NCBI GenBank assembly: GCA_003945285.1
Contig: AP019005.1
Location: forward strand, 1,502,001 to 1,566,000
Direction of reading: 5' to 3'
DNA from: Hydrogenimonas sp.
GTDB taxonomy: Bacteria; Campylobacterota; Campylobacteria; Campylobacterales; Hydrogenimonadaceae
DNA: 64,000 bases
Position 1 is the stretch's first letter. Every line of letters begins with the position of its first letter. This document shows positions 34,179-43,514 of the stretch, in pieces. The notes below the pieces were generated by a model. That model was not told where the DNA came from and did no database searches. It saw nothing but the letters and a program-made list of their open reading frames with translations. The translations under genes were made by a program, and so were the position numbers.

Positions 34179-35419
34179 GCGTTTTGCGAAAGTTCGCCGA
34201 CTATCCCCGCAGGCTTTCGGATATCAAAGAGGAGTACTACTCAACGGTTATGTTCGATGAGACATATGCGCAAAGAGATGACATTATCAAACGCGAAACC
34301 ACATTTGTCGATTCTCCCGATCGATTGATTCTTTCCGGCCCCCATTTTATGGTGGGAAATCCACTCTACAAAACCCCGAGAAGTGTTTGTACGGAGAAGG
34401 GTCATTACGATGTCATCGACCATACCATCATCCCCGACGACTACCTGCCCCGCACCAACTATGTGCCGCTGGCGGCGGATTATGAAGAGAGAATACCGAC
34501 GGTCGATTTTGGGGAGGGGAGGCGGAAGGTTACGGAGTTTTATCGATATATTCATAGAGCAATGTTGTCGCAAGCAGGAGAAAGAACATTAGTTCCTATC
34601 ATTGGTATAAAAAAATGCGCTCATATAGATTCAATTTTTAGTATCGCTTTCGACAACAATGATGAAATGATTAAATTCTCTTCAACTATGCATTCACTAA
34701 TTTTAGATTTTATTATAAAAACAACAGGAAAATCAAAATTAAGAGGCGACATTACCAAGCATATGCCATTGATAGATTTCGATATAAAATTAAAAAATAG
34801 AACTTTAGTTTTGAATTGTCTCACAATTTACTACGAAGAACTATGGGAGGAACAGTTCAATCCTTCTTTCACCAAAGACCGATGGACCAAACCCGACGAC
34901 CCGCGTCTCAACCAAGACTTTTTCAAAAACCTTACACCACACTGGCAGCGCAATGTCGCGTTGCGTACCGACTACGAGCGCCGTCAGGCGCTGGTGGAGA
35001 TCGATGTATTGGTGGCGCAGGAGCTGGGTTTGAGCCTCGAAGAGCTTAAAACCATCTACCGCATCCAGTTCCCCGTCCTCAAACAAAACGAAGCCGAAAC
35101 CTACTACGACATGAACGGACGCATCGTCTTCACTGTCTCCAAAGGCCTCACAGGCGTAGGACTCCCCAGAAAAGCCCGCAAAACCGACCGCCCCTGCAAA
35201 ATCGTCATCGACGGCATCGAAGAGGAGCGCGTCATAGGCTGGGAGGACATCGCAGACTTCCCCGAAGGCGAGATCCACCAAACCATCACCGACGACACCA
35301 TGCCCGGCGGGCCGATTGAGCGCACCGTCTTTTACAAAGCTCCGTTTGCCAAGTGCGACAGAGAGAAAGATTACGAGATCGCATGGGCGGAGTTTGAGAG
35401 GAGGAAAGCAAAATTATGA
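34040..35419 (+). CDS. Eco57I-type adenine methylase, 3' part (specificity domain)
   Basis: Continuation of the methylase after the frame break; the genuine sequence starts about at ARLYDEEGTHWLEARLPA (34103). It holds a target-recognition region and a C-terminal helical part (NEAETYYDMNGRIVFT, PRKARKTDRPCKIVIDGIEE). With the 5' part the protein would have ~1610 residues. An internal ATG at 34040 opens the frame, but without a good RBS, so separate translation is doubtful. An AT-rich patch (about 34580-34830) lies inside the recognition region and differs from GC-richer flanks. The stop overlaps the next gene by four bases. Confidence 0.8.
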   Translation: MEYRGPQTPYRPHHQRGVEIFARLYDEEGTHWLEARLPAIHAVELLSVLRKFADYPRRLSDIKEEYYSTVMFDETYAQRDDIIKRETTFVDSPDRLILSGPHFMVGNPLYKTPRSVCTEKGHYDVIDHTIIPDDYLPRTNYVPLAADYEERIPTVDFGEGRRKVTEFYRYIHRAMLSQAGERTLVPIIGIKKCAHIDSIFSIAFDNNDEMIKFSSTMHSLILDFIIKTTGKSKLRGDITKHMPLIDFDIKLKNRTLVLNCLTIYYEELWEEQFNPSFTKDRWTKPDDPRLNQDFFKNLTPHWQRNVALRTDYERRQALVEIDVLVAQELGLSLEELKTIYRIQFPVLKQNEAETYYDMNGRIVFTVSKGLTGVGLPRKARKTDRPCKIVIDGIEEERVIGWEDIADFPEGEIHQTITDDTMPGGPIERTVFYKAPFAKCDREKDYEIAWAEFERRKAKL

Positions 35420-38400
35420 TAAAGCCTGATTGGAATCGATTCAAGACAAAGTTTAGTGAAAATCCTCATGACGCCTTTGAATGGTTTGCATATCTTCTGT
35501 TTTGCAAAGAGTTTAATAAGCCATCAGGAATTTTTCGTTATAAAAACCAATCGGCAATAGAGACAGAGCCTGTTATTATGGGAGAAGAGGTTATTGGCTG
35601 GCAGGCCAAGTTCTATGAAGACACCCTGTCGAGACATAAAACAGATTTGTTGGAGACTATTAAAAAAGCGAGGAGAGATTATCCAAATTTAACTAAACTG
35701 ATTTTTTACACCAATTCTCAATGGGGACAAGGCCGAGGTGCCAACAATGCTCCTAAACTTAAAATTGAAATTGAAAAAAAAGCAAAAGAATTAAACATTA
35801 CCATAGAATGGAGGATAGACAGTTATTTTGAATCACCCTTTGTAGCAATTGATCAAAAAATTATTTCCAGTTATTTTTTTAGTGAATCACCTCTCATAGA
35901 TTTGAATCCTGCAAAGGGCTGGTTTCCTTATGAAAACTGGTCTAATCCTTCACAAGGCTTGGATGAAGAGTTTTTTATTAGCGACGAAGCTGTAATTTTT
36001 AATGACCAAAATGAAAAAAAACCTGTATTAGATGGATTGAATGAAGTCAGAAACACTCTTTCAAAAGAGCAAGGTGTTGTTCGATTGGTAGGGCTTTCAG
36101 GTGTTGGGAAAACAAGATTCGTACAAGCCGTTTTCGATGAAAGAATAGGAGAAAACGCACTTGATCCGTTAATGGTTTGTTATGCAGATATGTCGAGAGA
36201 ACCAAATCCATCACCTTTAGCTATGGCTGAAACACTTTTTGAATTGAAAGAACGAGTTGTATTAATTGTCGATAACTGCCCTCCCGACTTACATAGAGAG
36301 CTTGTAAAGATTGTTACAAAAGAAAAGAGTCATATTAGTCTTTTAACCGTGGAGTATGATATAAAGGATGATAAACCAGAGGAAACTTCTGTATTTAAAC
36401 TTGAGCCAAATAGCATAAGAGTTATTGAAAAAATACTTGAAAATAGATTTCCATATATCGGATATGTCGATAGGGGAAAAATTGCAGAGTTTTCCGGAGG
36501 CAACGCAAGAGTAGCCATCGCTTTGGCGAACACTGTTGGCCAGGGTGAATCACTTTCGGGACTTCGCGACAGTGAACTGTTTAAAAGACTATTTCTGCAA
36601 AGACATGAACAAGATAATAATCTAATGAAAAGCGCAGAAGCACTTTCACTTGTCTATTCATTTAGCGGAAAAGAGACCGATGAAAATTCCGAGTTGCATT
36701 TTTTGGCAAAAATAGCTGGAAAAGATGTGTATAAATTGTACAGGGATGTACAGGAGTTGAAAAAAAGAGGCTTGGTTCAAGAAAGAGGAGTCTGGAGAGC
36801 TTTGCTTCCACAGGCTATAGCAAACCGATTGGCCAAACAGGCACTTGAATATATGCCACCTTATATAATAAGTAAAATGATTTTATCATCCGCCAATGAA
36901 AGACTTATAAAATCTTTTGCTCATAGACTCTCCTTTTTGCATGATTCGACAGAGGCCAAAGAAATAGTAGAAAAATGGTTGGATGAAATTGGTTGGTTGG
37001 GGAAGGAAGAATGTAATTTCAATGACTTTGGAATGGTTATTTTCCGTTATGTTGCGCCTGTGCTTCCAAATAAAGTATTGAAGTGCATTGAGAGAGCCGC
37101 TATAAGTAGAGGCGAAGATTTTTTGAGCCCTTCAAAAAACATCGAGACAATGGAATTTGTGCATATTTTAAGACATGTTGCTTATGAGACGGAATATTTT
37201 GAAAGAGCTGTTGATCTGATTTTAGAATTTTTATATTTTGAAAAGAAAAATGGTAAAGAGAACAGTATAGAAGAAATTTTGAAGTCGTTATTTTGGCCAG
37301 TGCTCTCAGGAACTCATGCACCACCTCATTTACGCAAAGTTTTTATAAAAAAATTGCTGGAATCTGAGAACCTGATAAAACAGGATATAGGATTTGAACT
37401 TCTTGAGGCTTCTTTAGAGACCGACTATTTTACTTCTCCTTATGGTTTTGATTTTGGAGCTAGACCTAGAGACTTTGGATGGGAACCTAAAACCAACCAA
37501 GAAAAATCATTATGGTACAGTTTATTTATTGAAGTATGTGTAAACCTTGCTTTGTCTGAGCATCGTTTATCAAAAAGAGCCAAAAAACTTTTGGCTGATA
37601 GGTTTATGGGTTTATGGAACAATTCCTTTAATTTCGATTTACTTGAAGATGTAATAAGACGACTCAATGAAGATGAACCATGGATAGAAGGATGGCTTGC
37701 CGTAAAAGAAGCAATCCGGTTCGATAAAGAGAGATATTCTCCTGAAGTTTTGGCGAGAATATCGAACCTAGAAAAGTTTTTAAGGCCAAAAACACTTTAT
37801 GAAAATGCACTGGTTTTTACACAGGAAGATGTGAATTACGCATATGAGTGTTTTGATTTTGAAGAAGACGAAGAGAGGAGAAAGTGCGAAGAGACACTTC
37901 GAAAAAAAGCTTTTGAAACTGGTGAAAACTTGGTAATTGAGCAAGAATTGTTTTTATTATTGCTACCGCGAATTGTTACTTCAAATAATTACATGCTTGG
38001 GGTATTGTTGAAGGGTGTCATTTCAAAATATACTGATAAAAAAGAATTATGGAATGTATTATATGAGCAATATAGAAAAACTCCAAAAGAAAAAAGGCGG
38101 CTCGATGCAATTAATGCTGTTTTAGGATTTTGGTTTGAAAATGATATGGAGTTTTTCAACAAAACAATGGATTTTCTGTTGGAGGATGAAATATTTGCAG
38201 ATTATTTTCCGGTGTTGCAAATCAATTATCTTGATAAAAATGGATTGCGTAGGTTGCATAAAGCCTTGGATTTGAATATAGCACCATTGCGGCGATACAT
38301 AATTTTGGCTTACGGTCGCAGTCATGAAAGATTGAGCGATGAGGACTTGTATGAGTTGTTAGAACATATTCTCGCATTAGATGGCGGTTTGGAGGTAGCT

Positions 38401-39144
38401 TCTGAAATTTTATCGATGCGTTTTCACGGTAGAACCGAGGAAAAGCATTTTGAAAAACTCATCGAACTTGGATATAGAATATTGCAACAGTTTCCTTTCC
38501 TCGACGCTTCCAGTAGCCATAGTGACCATATGATTGAGATTATTGCTAAAACATGTTTTGGAAACAACCATAGTGAAACAAAGGTAAAAATTATTTGTGA
38601 AAATATCATAACTTTATTTAAAAATAATTATCGTAGATTTGATTTTCACCGATTCAAAAAGGTATTGGCAGTTTACTACCCTTCTGTATTTTTAGATTTC
38701 ATATTTAATTTAGAAAATAATAAAAATAATATTCATTTAATTGATCGATGTAAAAAGATAGATGTAAATATAGATGATGAAACTATTTTACTGTGGTGCA
38801 AAGATAAACCTGATATAAATATAGCGTTTATTCTTAAAAATATACAAATTTTTGATGACAATAAAAATTTAAGAATGATAATATATAAATTGTTGGAAGA
38901 ATATGGTGATTTGGAGGAAGGATTAGAGTTGCTTTATCAATCTTCAATTTCTTGGTCGTGGATAAATTCTGAAGTTAATCGGTATGAAAACTGCAGGTTA
39001 TTTTTAAATGGACTAAAAAAATCGGACAATAAAATTATAAGAAAATGGGCAAATAGGAAATATAAAGAATATTTGAAAGTAATTAATGATATTAAAAAAA
39101 TAGAAAGCGAGGAGGAATCTAGAATATATGAAAGATTTGAATAA
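35416..39144 (+). CDS. Mrr-like nuclease / P-loop NTPase (STAND-like) large protein
   Basis: Protein of 1242 residues. Residues ~10-140 look like an Mrr-type PD-(D/E)XK nuclease: AIETEPV followed by EVIGWQAKFYED, with a Gln-x-Lys in place of Glu-x-Lys, as in Mrr. Walker A is RLVGLSGVGKTRFVQAVF (near 225) and Walker B RVVLIVDNCPPDL (near 278). The rest (~900 residues) is helical and repetitive in pattern, as in STAND ATPases whose C-terminus senses a ligand. This plan resembles Avs-type phage sensors with an Mrr-like effector, but exact type is unresolved. The DNA is much more AT-rich than the flanking genes, indicating separate origin. It starts in the stop of the methylase (four-base overlap). 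Confidence 0.8.
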   Translation: MIKPDWNRFKTKFSENPHDAFEWFAYLLFCKEFNKPSGIFRYKNQSAIETEPVIMGEEVIGWQAKFYEDTLSRHKTDLLETIKKARRDYPNLTKLIFYTNSQWGQGRGANNAPKLKIEIEKKAKELNITIEWRIDSYFESPFVAIDQKIISSYFFSESPLIDLNPAKGWFPYENWSNPSQGLDEEFFISDEAVIFNDQNEKKPVLDGLNEVRNTLSKEQGVVRLVGLSGVGKTRFVQAVFDERIGENALDPLMVCYADMSREPNPSPLAMAETLFELKERVVLIVDNCPPDLHRELVKIVTKEKSHISLLTVEYDIKDDKPEETSVFKLEPNSIRVIEKILENRFPYIGYVDRGKIAEFSGGNARVAIALANTVGQGESLSGLRDSELFKRLFLQRHEQDNNLMKSAEALSLVYSFSGKETDENSELHFLAKIAGKDVYKLYRDVQELKKRGLVQERGVWRALLPQAIANRLAKQALEYMPPYIISKMILSSANERLIKSFAHRLSFLHDSTEAKEIVEKWLDEIGWLGKEECNFNDFGMVIFRYVAPVLPNKVLKCIERAAISRGEDFLSPSKNIETMEFVHILRHVAYETEYFERAVDLILEFLYFEKKNGKENSIEEILKSLFWPVLSGTHAPPHLRKVFIKKLLESENLIKQDIGFELLEASLETDYFTSPYGFDFGARPRDFGWEPKTNQEKSLWYSLFIEVCVNLALSEHRLSKRAKKLLADRFMGLWNNSFNFDLLEDVIRRLNEDEPWIEGWLAVKEAIRFDKERYSPEVLARISNLEKFLRPKTLYENALVFTQEDVNYAYECFDFEEDEERRKCEETLRKKAFETGENLVIEQELFLLLLPRIVTSNNYMLGVLLKGVISKYTDKKELWNVLYEQYRKTPKEKRRLDAINAVLGFWFENDMEFFNKTMDFLLEDEIFADYFPVLQINYLDKNGLRRLHKALDLNIAPLRRYIILAYGRSHERLSDEDLYELLEHILALDGGLEVASEILSMRFHGRTEEKHFEKLIELGYRILQQFPFLDASSSHSDHMIEIIAKTCFGNNHSETKVKIICENIITLFKNNYRRFDFHRFKKVLAVYYPSVFLDFIFNLENNKNNIHLIDRCKKIDVNIDDETILLWCKDKPDINIAFILKNIQIFDDNKNLRMIIYKLLEEYGDLEEGLELLYQSSISWSWINSEVNRYENCRLFLNGLKKSDNKIIRKWANRKYKEYLKVINDIKKIESEEESRIYERFE

Positions 39145-39289
39145 ACTAATTAAATTAAGTGATTATTTAGTATGTTAAAGCAAGATAGCAGTCCAAAAAT
39201 TATGACATTACTTGATGTTACAGAAAATCATCTAAAGATATTGGAGAGGTTAATTTGAATGTGATAGTAAATGAGTAAAGGAGAACAAT
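39145..39289. other. AT-rich spacer before the RecQ gene
   Basis: No gene is seen. The AT-rich base composition continues from the nuclease/NTPase gene up to about 39280, then changes sharply at the RecQ start, so the right end of the transferred segment probably lies here. AAAGGAG (39279-39285) serves the RecQ start. Confidence 0.45.
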
Positions 39290-41377
39290 ATGCTACTATC
39301 TAAACAAAAGGCCCTCCAGTATCTTCACGATTCTCTTCAAAGAGACAATATCGATTTCCGCGAAGATCAATGGGAAGCCATTGACGCTGTAGTTAACAAA
39401 AACAAAAAGCTCCTCGTCGTACAAAAAACCGGATGGGGAAAGAGCAGCGTATATTTCATCTCTACCAAATATATGCGTGAGCAGGGCAAAGGGCTTAGCA
39501 TCATTATCTCGCCACTGCTGGCCTTGATGCGCAACCAGATCGATTCCGCTAAAAAACTGGGACTTAAAACCGTTACAATCAACTCCTCCAATACCGAAGA
39601 GTGGGATCAGATCAAATCTGAGATCTTGGCAGATAGGGTTGATGCTCTGCTTATATCGCCCGAACGACTTTCGAATGAAAAATTTATGCAAGAAGTGTTA
39701 GAGCCTATAGCGGGCAATATCGGCCTTTTTGTCATTGATGAGGCGCATTGCATAAGCGACTGGGGACATGACTTCAGACCTGACTATCGGCGTATCACCA
39801 ACATTCTCAAGCAGATGCCGGCCAATACTCCTATATTGGCGACGACAGCGACGGCCAACGACCGAGTCATCGAAGATATAGAACAGCAGATTCACGGCCT
39901 TTCGACGCTTCGGGGGAGTTTGAGCAGAGAGAGCCTCAGCCTTCATACCATTAGACTGCCGGAACCTTCGCACAGATTGGCCTGGCTGGCGGAACATATA
40001 CCAACCTTTAAAGGTTCCGGTATCGTATATGTTCTTACGCAGCGTGATGCCCGCATTGTCTCTGAGTGGCTCAATAAAAACGGCATTGGCGCCGAGGCCT
40101 ACTACAGCGGTGTCGAACACGAAGATTTCGAAAGTAAAGACGACTATAGGATCTATTTGGAAAACAGGCTTCTGAACAATGAGATCAAAGTATTGGTCGC
40201 AACATCGGCGCTTGGCATGGGGTTCGACAAGCCCGACCTCGGTTTTGTCGTGCATTACCAGGCACCCGGATCGATTATAAGCTATTATCAGCAGGTCGGG
40301 CGTGCTGGGCGCGGGATAGAGAATGCTTACGGTGTATTGCTTAGCGGTCATGAAGATGACGATATTCACGAGTTTTTCAGAAGTTCATCTTTTCCGAAAG
40401 AGGAGAACATTCAATCGATACTGGATGAATTGGCTCAAAGCGACGGACTTTCCATAGTTGAACTGCAAAAACGTTTGAATCTTTCTCAAAGGGAAGTTGA
40501 CAAAACGCTGAAATATCTCAATGTAGAACAGCCGGCCCCAGTAGTGAAGATGGGGAGCAAATGGCACCGAACGCCAAATGTCTACCGGTTCGACCGTGAA
40601 AAAGTTGAAGCTGTGCTTGAAATTAGAAAAAAAGAGTGGGATGAGATGCAGGAGTATCTCGATACCGACGAGTGCCTTATGAAGTTTTTACAAGTTGTAC
40701 TCAACGACCCGCACCCCAAAGAGTGCCGTCGGTGTGGGAACTGCACGACCATGATGAGCGGGGCGTTCAGTCATGAAAATGGATTGAAGGCGGCAGAATT
40801 TTTGCGAAAGAGTGAAATCGTTTTTATTCCCAAAAAGCAGGTGAAACTCGATGCACTCTCGGAATACGGTATTCGAGGAAATATCAAGGCCGATTTGAGA
40901 GCCGAGGAGGGGCGCATACTTTCTCGCTGGGAAGATGCCGGCTGGGGTAGAGTTGTAGCACAGGACAAACACAGCGGCTATTTTCGTGACGAACTGGTTG
41001 ACGGTATGGTGGAGATGATAAAAAAATGGAACCCAAACCCTTTTCCAACCTGGGTTACCTGTGTGCCGTCACACCGGCATCCGGATTTGGTGCCTTCATT
41101 GGCCAAAAGGGTGGCAGACAAACTTGGGCTTCCTTTTGTCCCGGCAGTTAAAAAAGTCAAAGAAAACGCGCCGCAAAAGCAGATGAACAATACCTATCAT
41201 CAGGCAAAAAACCTCGACGGTGTTTTTGAGGTAAGCGGCAGTATGGATGGACCGGTGTTCCTGGTCGATGACGTCATAGACTCCGGCTGGACTGCAACCG
41301 TTATAGCACTCTTGCTCAGAAGCGATGGTTCCGGCCCGGTCTATCCGGTAGCCCTTGCGACGACAGGGAAAATGTAA
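39290..41377 (+). CDS. RecQ-type helicase fused to phosphoribosyltransferase domain
   Basis: Protein of 695 residues. The RecQ motor has Walker A VVQKTGWGKSSVYF (near 47), LIISPERLSNEKF, DEAH in FVIDEAHCISDWGHDFRPDYR (near 149), and TSALGMGFDKPDLGFVVH with QQVGRAGRG (near 340). A zinc cluster follows (CRRCGNC, near 480). The last ~180 residues hold a type I phosphoribosyltransferase domain with the PRPP loop VFLVDDVIDSGWTAT (near 656). RecQ-PRTase fusions are found beside DprA in suspected conflict loci. A strong RBS precedes the start, and the stop overlaps the DprA-like start (TAATG), so the pair is co-translated. Confidence 0.92.
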   Translation: MLLSKQKALQYLHDSLQRDNIDFREDQWEAIDAVVNKNKKLLVVQKTGWGKSSVYFISTKYMREQGKGLSIIISPLLALMRNQIDSAKKLGLKTVTINSSNTEEWDQIKSEILADRVDALLISPERLSNEKFMQEVLEPIAGNIGLFVIDEAHCISDWGHDFRPDYRRITNILKQMPANTPILATTATANDRVIEDIEQQIHGLSTLRGSLSRESLSLHTIRLPEPSHRLAWLAEHIPTFKGSGIVYVLTQRDARIVSEWLNKNGIGAEAYYSGVEHEDFESKDDYRIYLENRLLNNEIKVLVATSALGMGFDKPDLGFVVHYQAPGSIISYYQQVGRAGRGIENAYGVLLSGHEDDDIHEFFRSSSFPKEENIQSILDELAQSDGLSIVELQKRLNLSQREVDKTLKYLNVEQPAPVVKMGSKWHRTPNVYRFDREKVEAVLEIRKKEWDEMQEYLDTDECLMKFLQVVLNDPHPKECRRCGNCTTMMSGAFSHENGLKAAEFLRKSEIVFIPKKQVKLDALSEYGIRGNIKADLRAEEGRILSRWEDAGWGRVVAQDKHSGYFRDELVDGMVEMIKKWNPNPFPTWVTCVPSHRHPDLVPSLAKRVADKLGLPFVPAVKKVKENAPQKQMNNTYHQAKNLDGVFEVSGSMDGPVFLVDDVIDSGWTATVIALLLRSDGSGPVYPVALATTGKM

Positions 41378-42549
41378 TGAATATAACAAACCTTAATTCT
41401 CAAGCAATTATTTTATTGACGGCATACTTCAACAAGGGTGACAAACCTTTGACGATTACGGAGTATGGAAGATTTGCCCAATGGCTTCGAAGCGAAGGCA
41501 TGACTCCCGCCGACCTGCTCCAAAACAATCCTGAAAAAATCGTCGATGGGTATGAAGACAAAAAGGTTACCGGGGAAAGGATTTTGTCACTTCTTGAGCG
41601 CGGAAATGCAATGGCCATAGCGATGCAGAAGTGGCAAAATGCCGGTATATGGGTTATTACCCGAGCAGACGATGAGTATCCTAAGCGGCTGAAAAAGAGG
41701 ATGGGGCAGAAGTGTCCACCAATTCTTTATGGAGCAGGCAATAAAAAGATTCTGCGCACGAAAGGCGTTGCCATTATTGGTTCCAGAGATGTCAGTGATG
41801 CCGATCTGGATTTTACTTTCAAGCTGGGAGAGAAACTGGCCCTTTCCGGTTATAGTGTTGTTTCCGGGGCAGCGAGAGGTGTGGATGAGGCGTCGATGAT
41901 GGGTTCAATTCATGCAGATGGTACGACCATAGGTGTTGTGGCCGATGGTTTGATGCAAAAGACCCTCTCGAAGAAATATCGTGATGCGATCATGAACAAC
42001 AATTTGGTGCTGATAAGTCCTTACTACCCCGAAGCACGATTCAGTGTGGGTAATGCCATGGGGCGCAATAAGTACATTTATGCGTTGGCGGAGTCTTCCA
42101 TTGTGGTCTACTCCGGATTGAGTGGCGGTACATGGGAGGGTGCAAAAGAGAATCTCAAACATCAATGGGTGCCGCTTTTTGTAAAAGAGAAGATCGATGA
42201 ACGTTCCGGAAACAGCAAACTGTTGGAGATGGGCGGGTTGCCGCTTGATAAAGATATTTTGGATAGAGAGGATATGGAGTTTCTGTTTGTTGTACCGAAA
42301 AGCAAAAATGTATCGGAGGATACTTCGGTTACAGGTGAAAATAGAGAGTCCATCGACCTTGAGGAGAAAATATTACAGGTTGTAAAAGGCAGAAAACTGA
42401 CAATTTCAGAGATTGCCAGCGAGATAGATGAAGAGGAAAAAAGTGTCAAGAAAGTGGTTGAAACACTTGTCAAAACAAAAGAATTGCAAAAACATAGAAA
42501 TAGACCTTTGAAATTCAGCAGAATAGATAAACTACCCGGAATGGCATAA
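41377..42549 (+). CDS. DprA/Smf-like protein
   Basis: Protein of 390 residues. The Rossmann-like DprA core is clear: GVAIIGSRDVSDADL, SGYSVVSGAARGVDEASMMG (near 165), and later SSIVVYSGLSGGTWEGAKE. The C-terminus has a winged helix (GRKLTISEIASEIDEEEKSV). Classical DprA loads RecA on ssDNA in transformation; this copy is probably an accessory type, since it is paired with RecQ-PRTase and not with com genes. The core superfamily is also used for nucleotide binding, so it may bind a nucleotide made or cut by the PRTase (inference). It begins in the RecQ stop. Confidence 0.88.
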   Translation: MNITNLNSQAIILLTAYFNKGDKPLTITEYGRFAQWLRSEGMTPADLLQNNPEKIVDGYEDKKVTGERILSLLERGNAMAIAMQKWQNAGIWVITRADDEYPKRLKKRMGQKCPPILYGAGNKKILRTKGVAIIGSRDVSDADLDFTFKLGEKLALSGYSVVSGAARGVDEASMMGSIHADGTTIGVVADGLMQKTLSKKYRDAIMNNNLVLISPYYPEARFSVGNAMGRNKYIYALAESSIVVYSGLSGGTWEGAKENLKHQWVPLFVKEKIDERSGNSKLLEMGGLPLDKDILDREDMEFLFVVPKSKNVSEDTSVTGENRESIDLEEKILQVVKGRKLTISEIASEIDEEEKSVKKVVETLVKTKELQKHRNRPLKFSRIDKLPGMA

Positions 42550-42620
42550 TAAGCTCTCCGGACTGGAAAGATTATCTATGGATAGGAAAATCGATATCCG
42601 GAAGCATGGTTTATAAATAA

Positions 42621-42720
42621 TACTCTCTGCAGAGTATATATATGCGATATTTACCAAATATAAACTTTTTAACTCATCAAATGGTTTATTAAGTAAAATA
42701 AACGCATACTCTGTGTATGC
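42621..42720 (+). promoter_or_regulatory. AbiE operator-like inverted repeats
   Basis: Two inverted repeats sharing ATACTCT: TACTCT-CTGC-AGAGTA (42621-42636) and GCATAC-TCTGT-GTATGC (42704-42720). The second includes the ATG of abiEi. AbiEi antitoxins are known to repress their operon by binding inverted repeats in its promoter, so these are likely autoregulatory sites. The 167-base gap holds no other gene. Confidence 0.65.
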
Positions 42721-43514
42721 AAAAAGAAGTAAATAATAAACTATCGACACATCGAATAGAGCAACTGCTCCCGGATGGGCAGGTTGTCAACCGCGAATGG
42801 CTTCGAAACAAAGGGTATGGACGGACTGCTATCGATTATTTCCTGCGATCGGGAAAACTGGAGAGTTTGGCGCGGGGCATCTATCGCCGTCCCGGTCCTC
42901 CATTGAGATGGCAGCATATCTACTATTCACTCCAGCAGATGGGCATGGACCTCCATGTGGGTGGCCAGAGTGCCCTTGAATTGCAGGGATTTACCCACTA
43001 TCTCTCTCTGGGAGGCAAAACTACAGTCATCGAACTCTACGGTCATGATAAATTGCCCAAGTGGGTCGAAGAGTGGGAGGGGGATGCCCGTTTCATCAAA
43101 AAGCCGATGAAATGTTTTAAAAGTACTCCCAAAGAGGCATTGACGGAGATACTCTTCGGTCATTGGGATTGGAGGTTGAAAATTTCCTGTGCGGAATTGG
43201 CGCTATTGGAATTACTTGCGGGTGTTCATGACGAATCCGGTTTTTTCAAAGCGGATAAATATTTCGAATCGGCGACGGCACTACGTCCTGCGCTACTGAA
43301 TTCACTATTGCAAGCGTGCACCCATATTCAGACCAAAAGGCTTTTTCTGTGGTTTGCCCATCGTCATGGTCATGCCTGGGTAAAGCATATCGATGAAACG
43401 CAGATCGGGCTCGGAAGCGGCAAGCGTGTTATTGTCAAAGGCGGTGTTTTGGATAAAACCTACAAAATTACAGTACCTAAGGAGATGGCAAGCGATGTCG
43501 CCGATTTTTTTTGA
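42717..43514 (+). CDS. abiEi: AbiEi-family antitoxin/repressor
   Basis: Protein of 265 residues, the antitoxin of a type IV toxin-antitoxin pair. The N-terminal winged helix is seen in NREWLRNKGYGRTAIDYFLRSGKLESLARGIY, followed by LHVGGQSALELQG and ELYGHDKLPKWV, typical of AbiEi. It counters AbiEii and represses the operon. The assigned ATG lies in an inverted repeat and has no Shine-Dalgarno sequence; the message may be leaderless, or translation may begin a few codons later. The toxin gene starts before its stop (20-base overlap). Confidence 0.88.
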   Translation: MQKEVNNKLSTHRIEQLLPDGQVVNREWLRNKGYGRTAIDYFLRSGKLESLARGIYRRPGPPLRWQHIYYSLQQMGMDLHVGGQSALELQGFTHYLSLGGKTTVIELYGHDKLPKWVEEWEGDARFIKKPMKCFKSTPKEALTEILFGHWDWRLKISCAELALLELLAGVHDESGFFKADKYFESATALRPALLNSLLQACTHIQTKRLFLWFAHRHGHAWVKHIDETQIGLGSGKRVIVKGGVLDKTYKITVPKEMASDVADFF

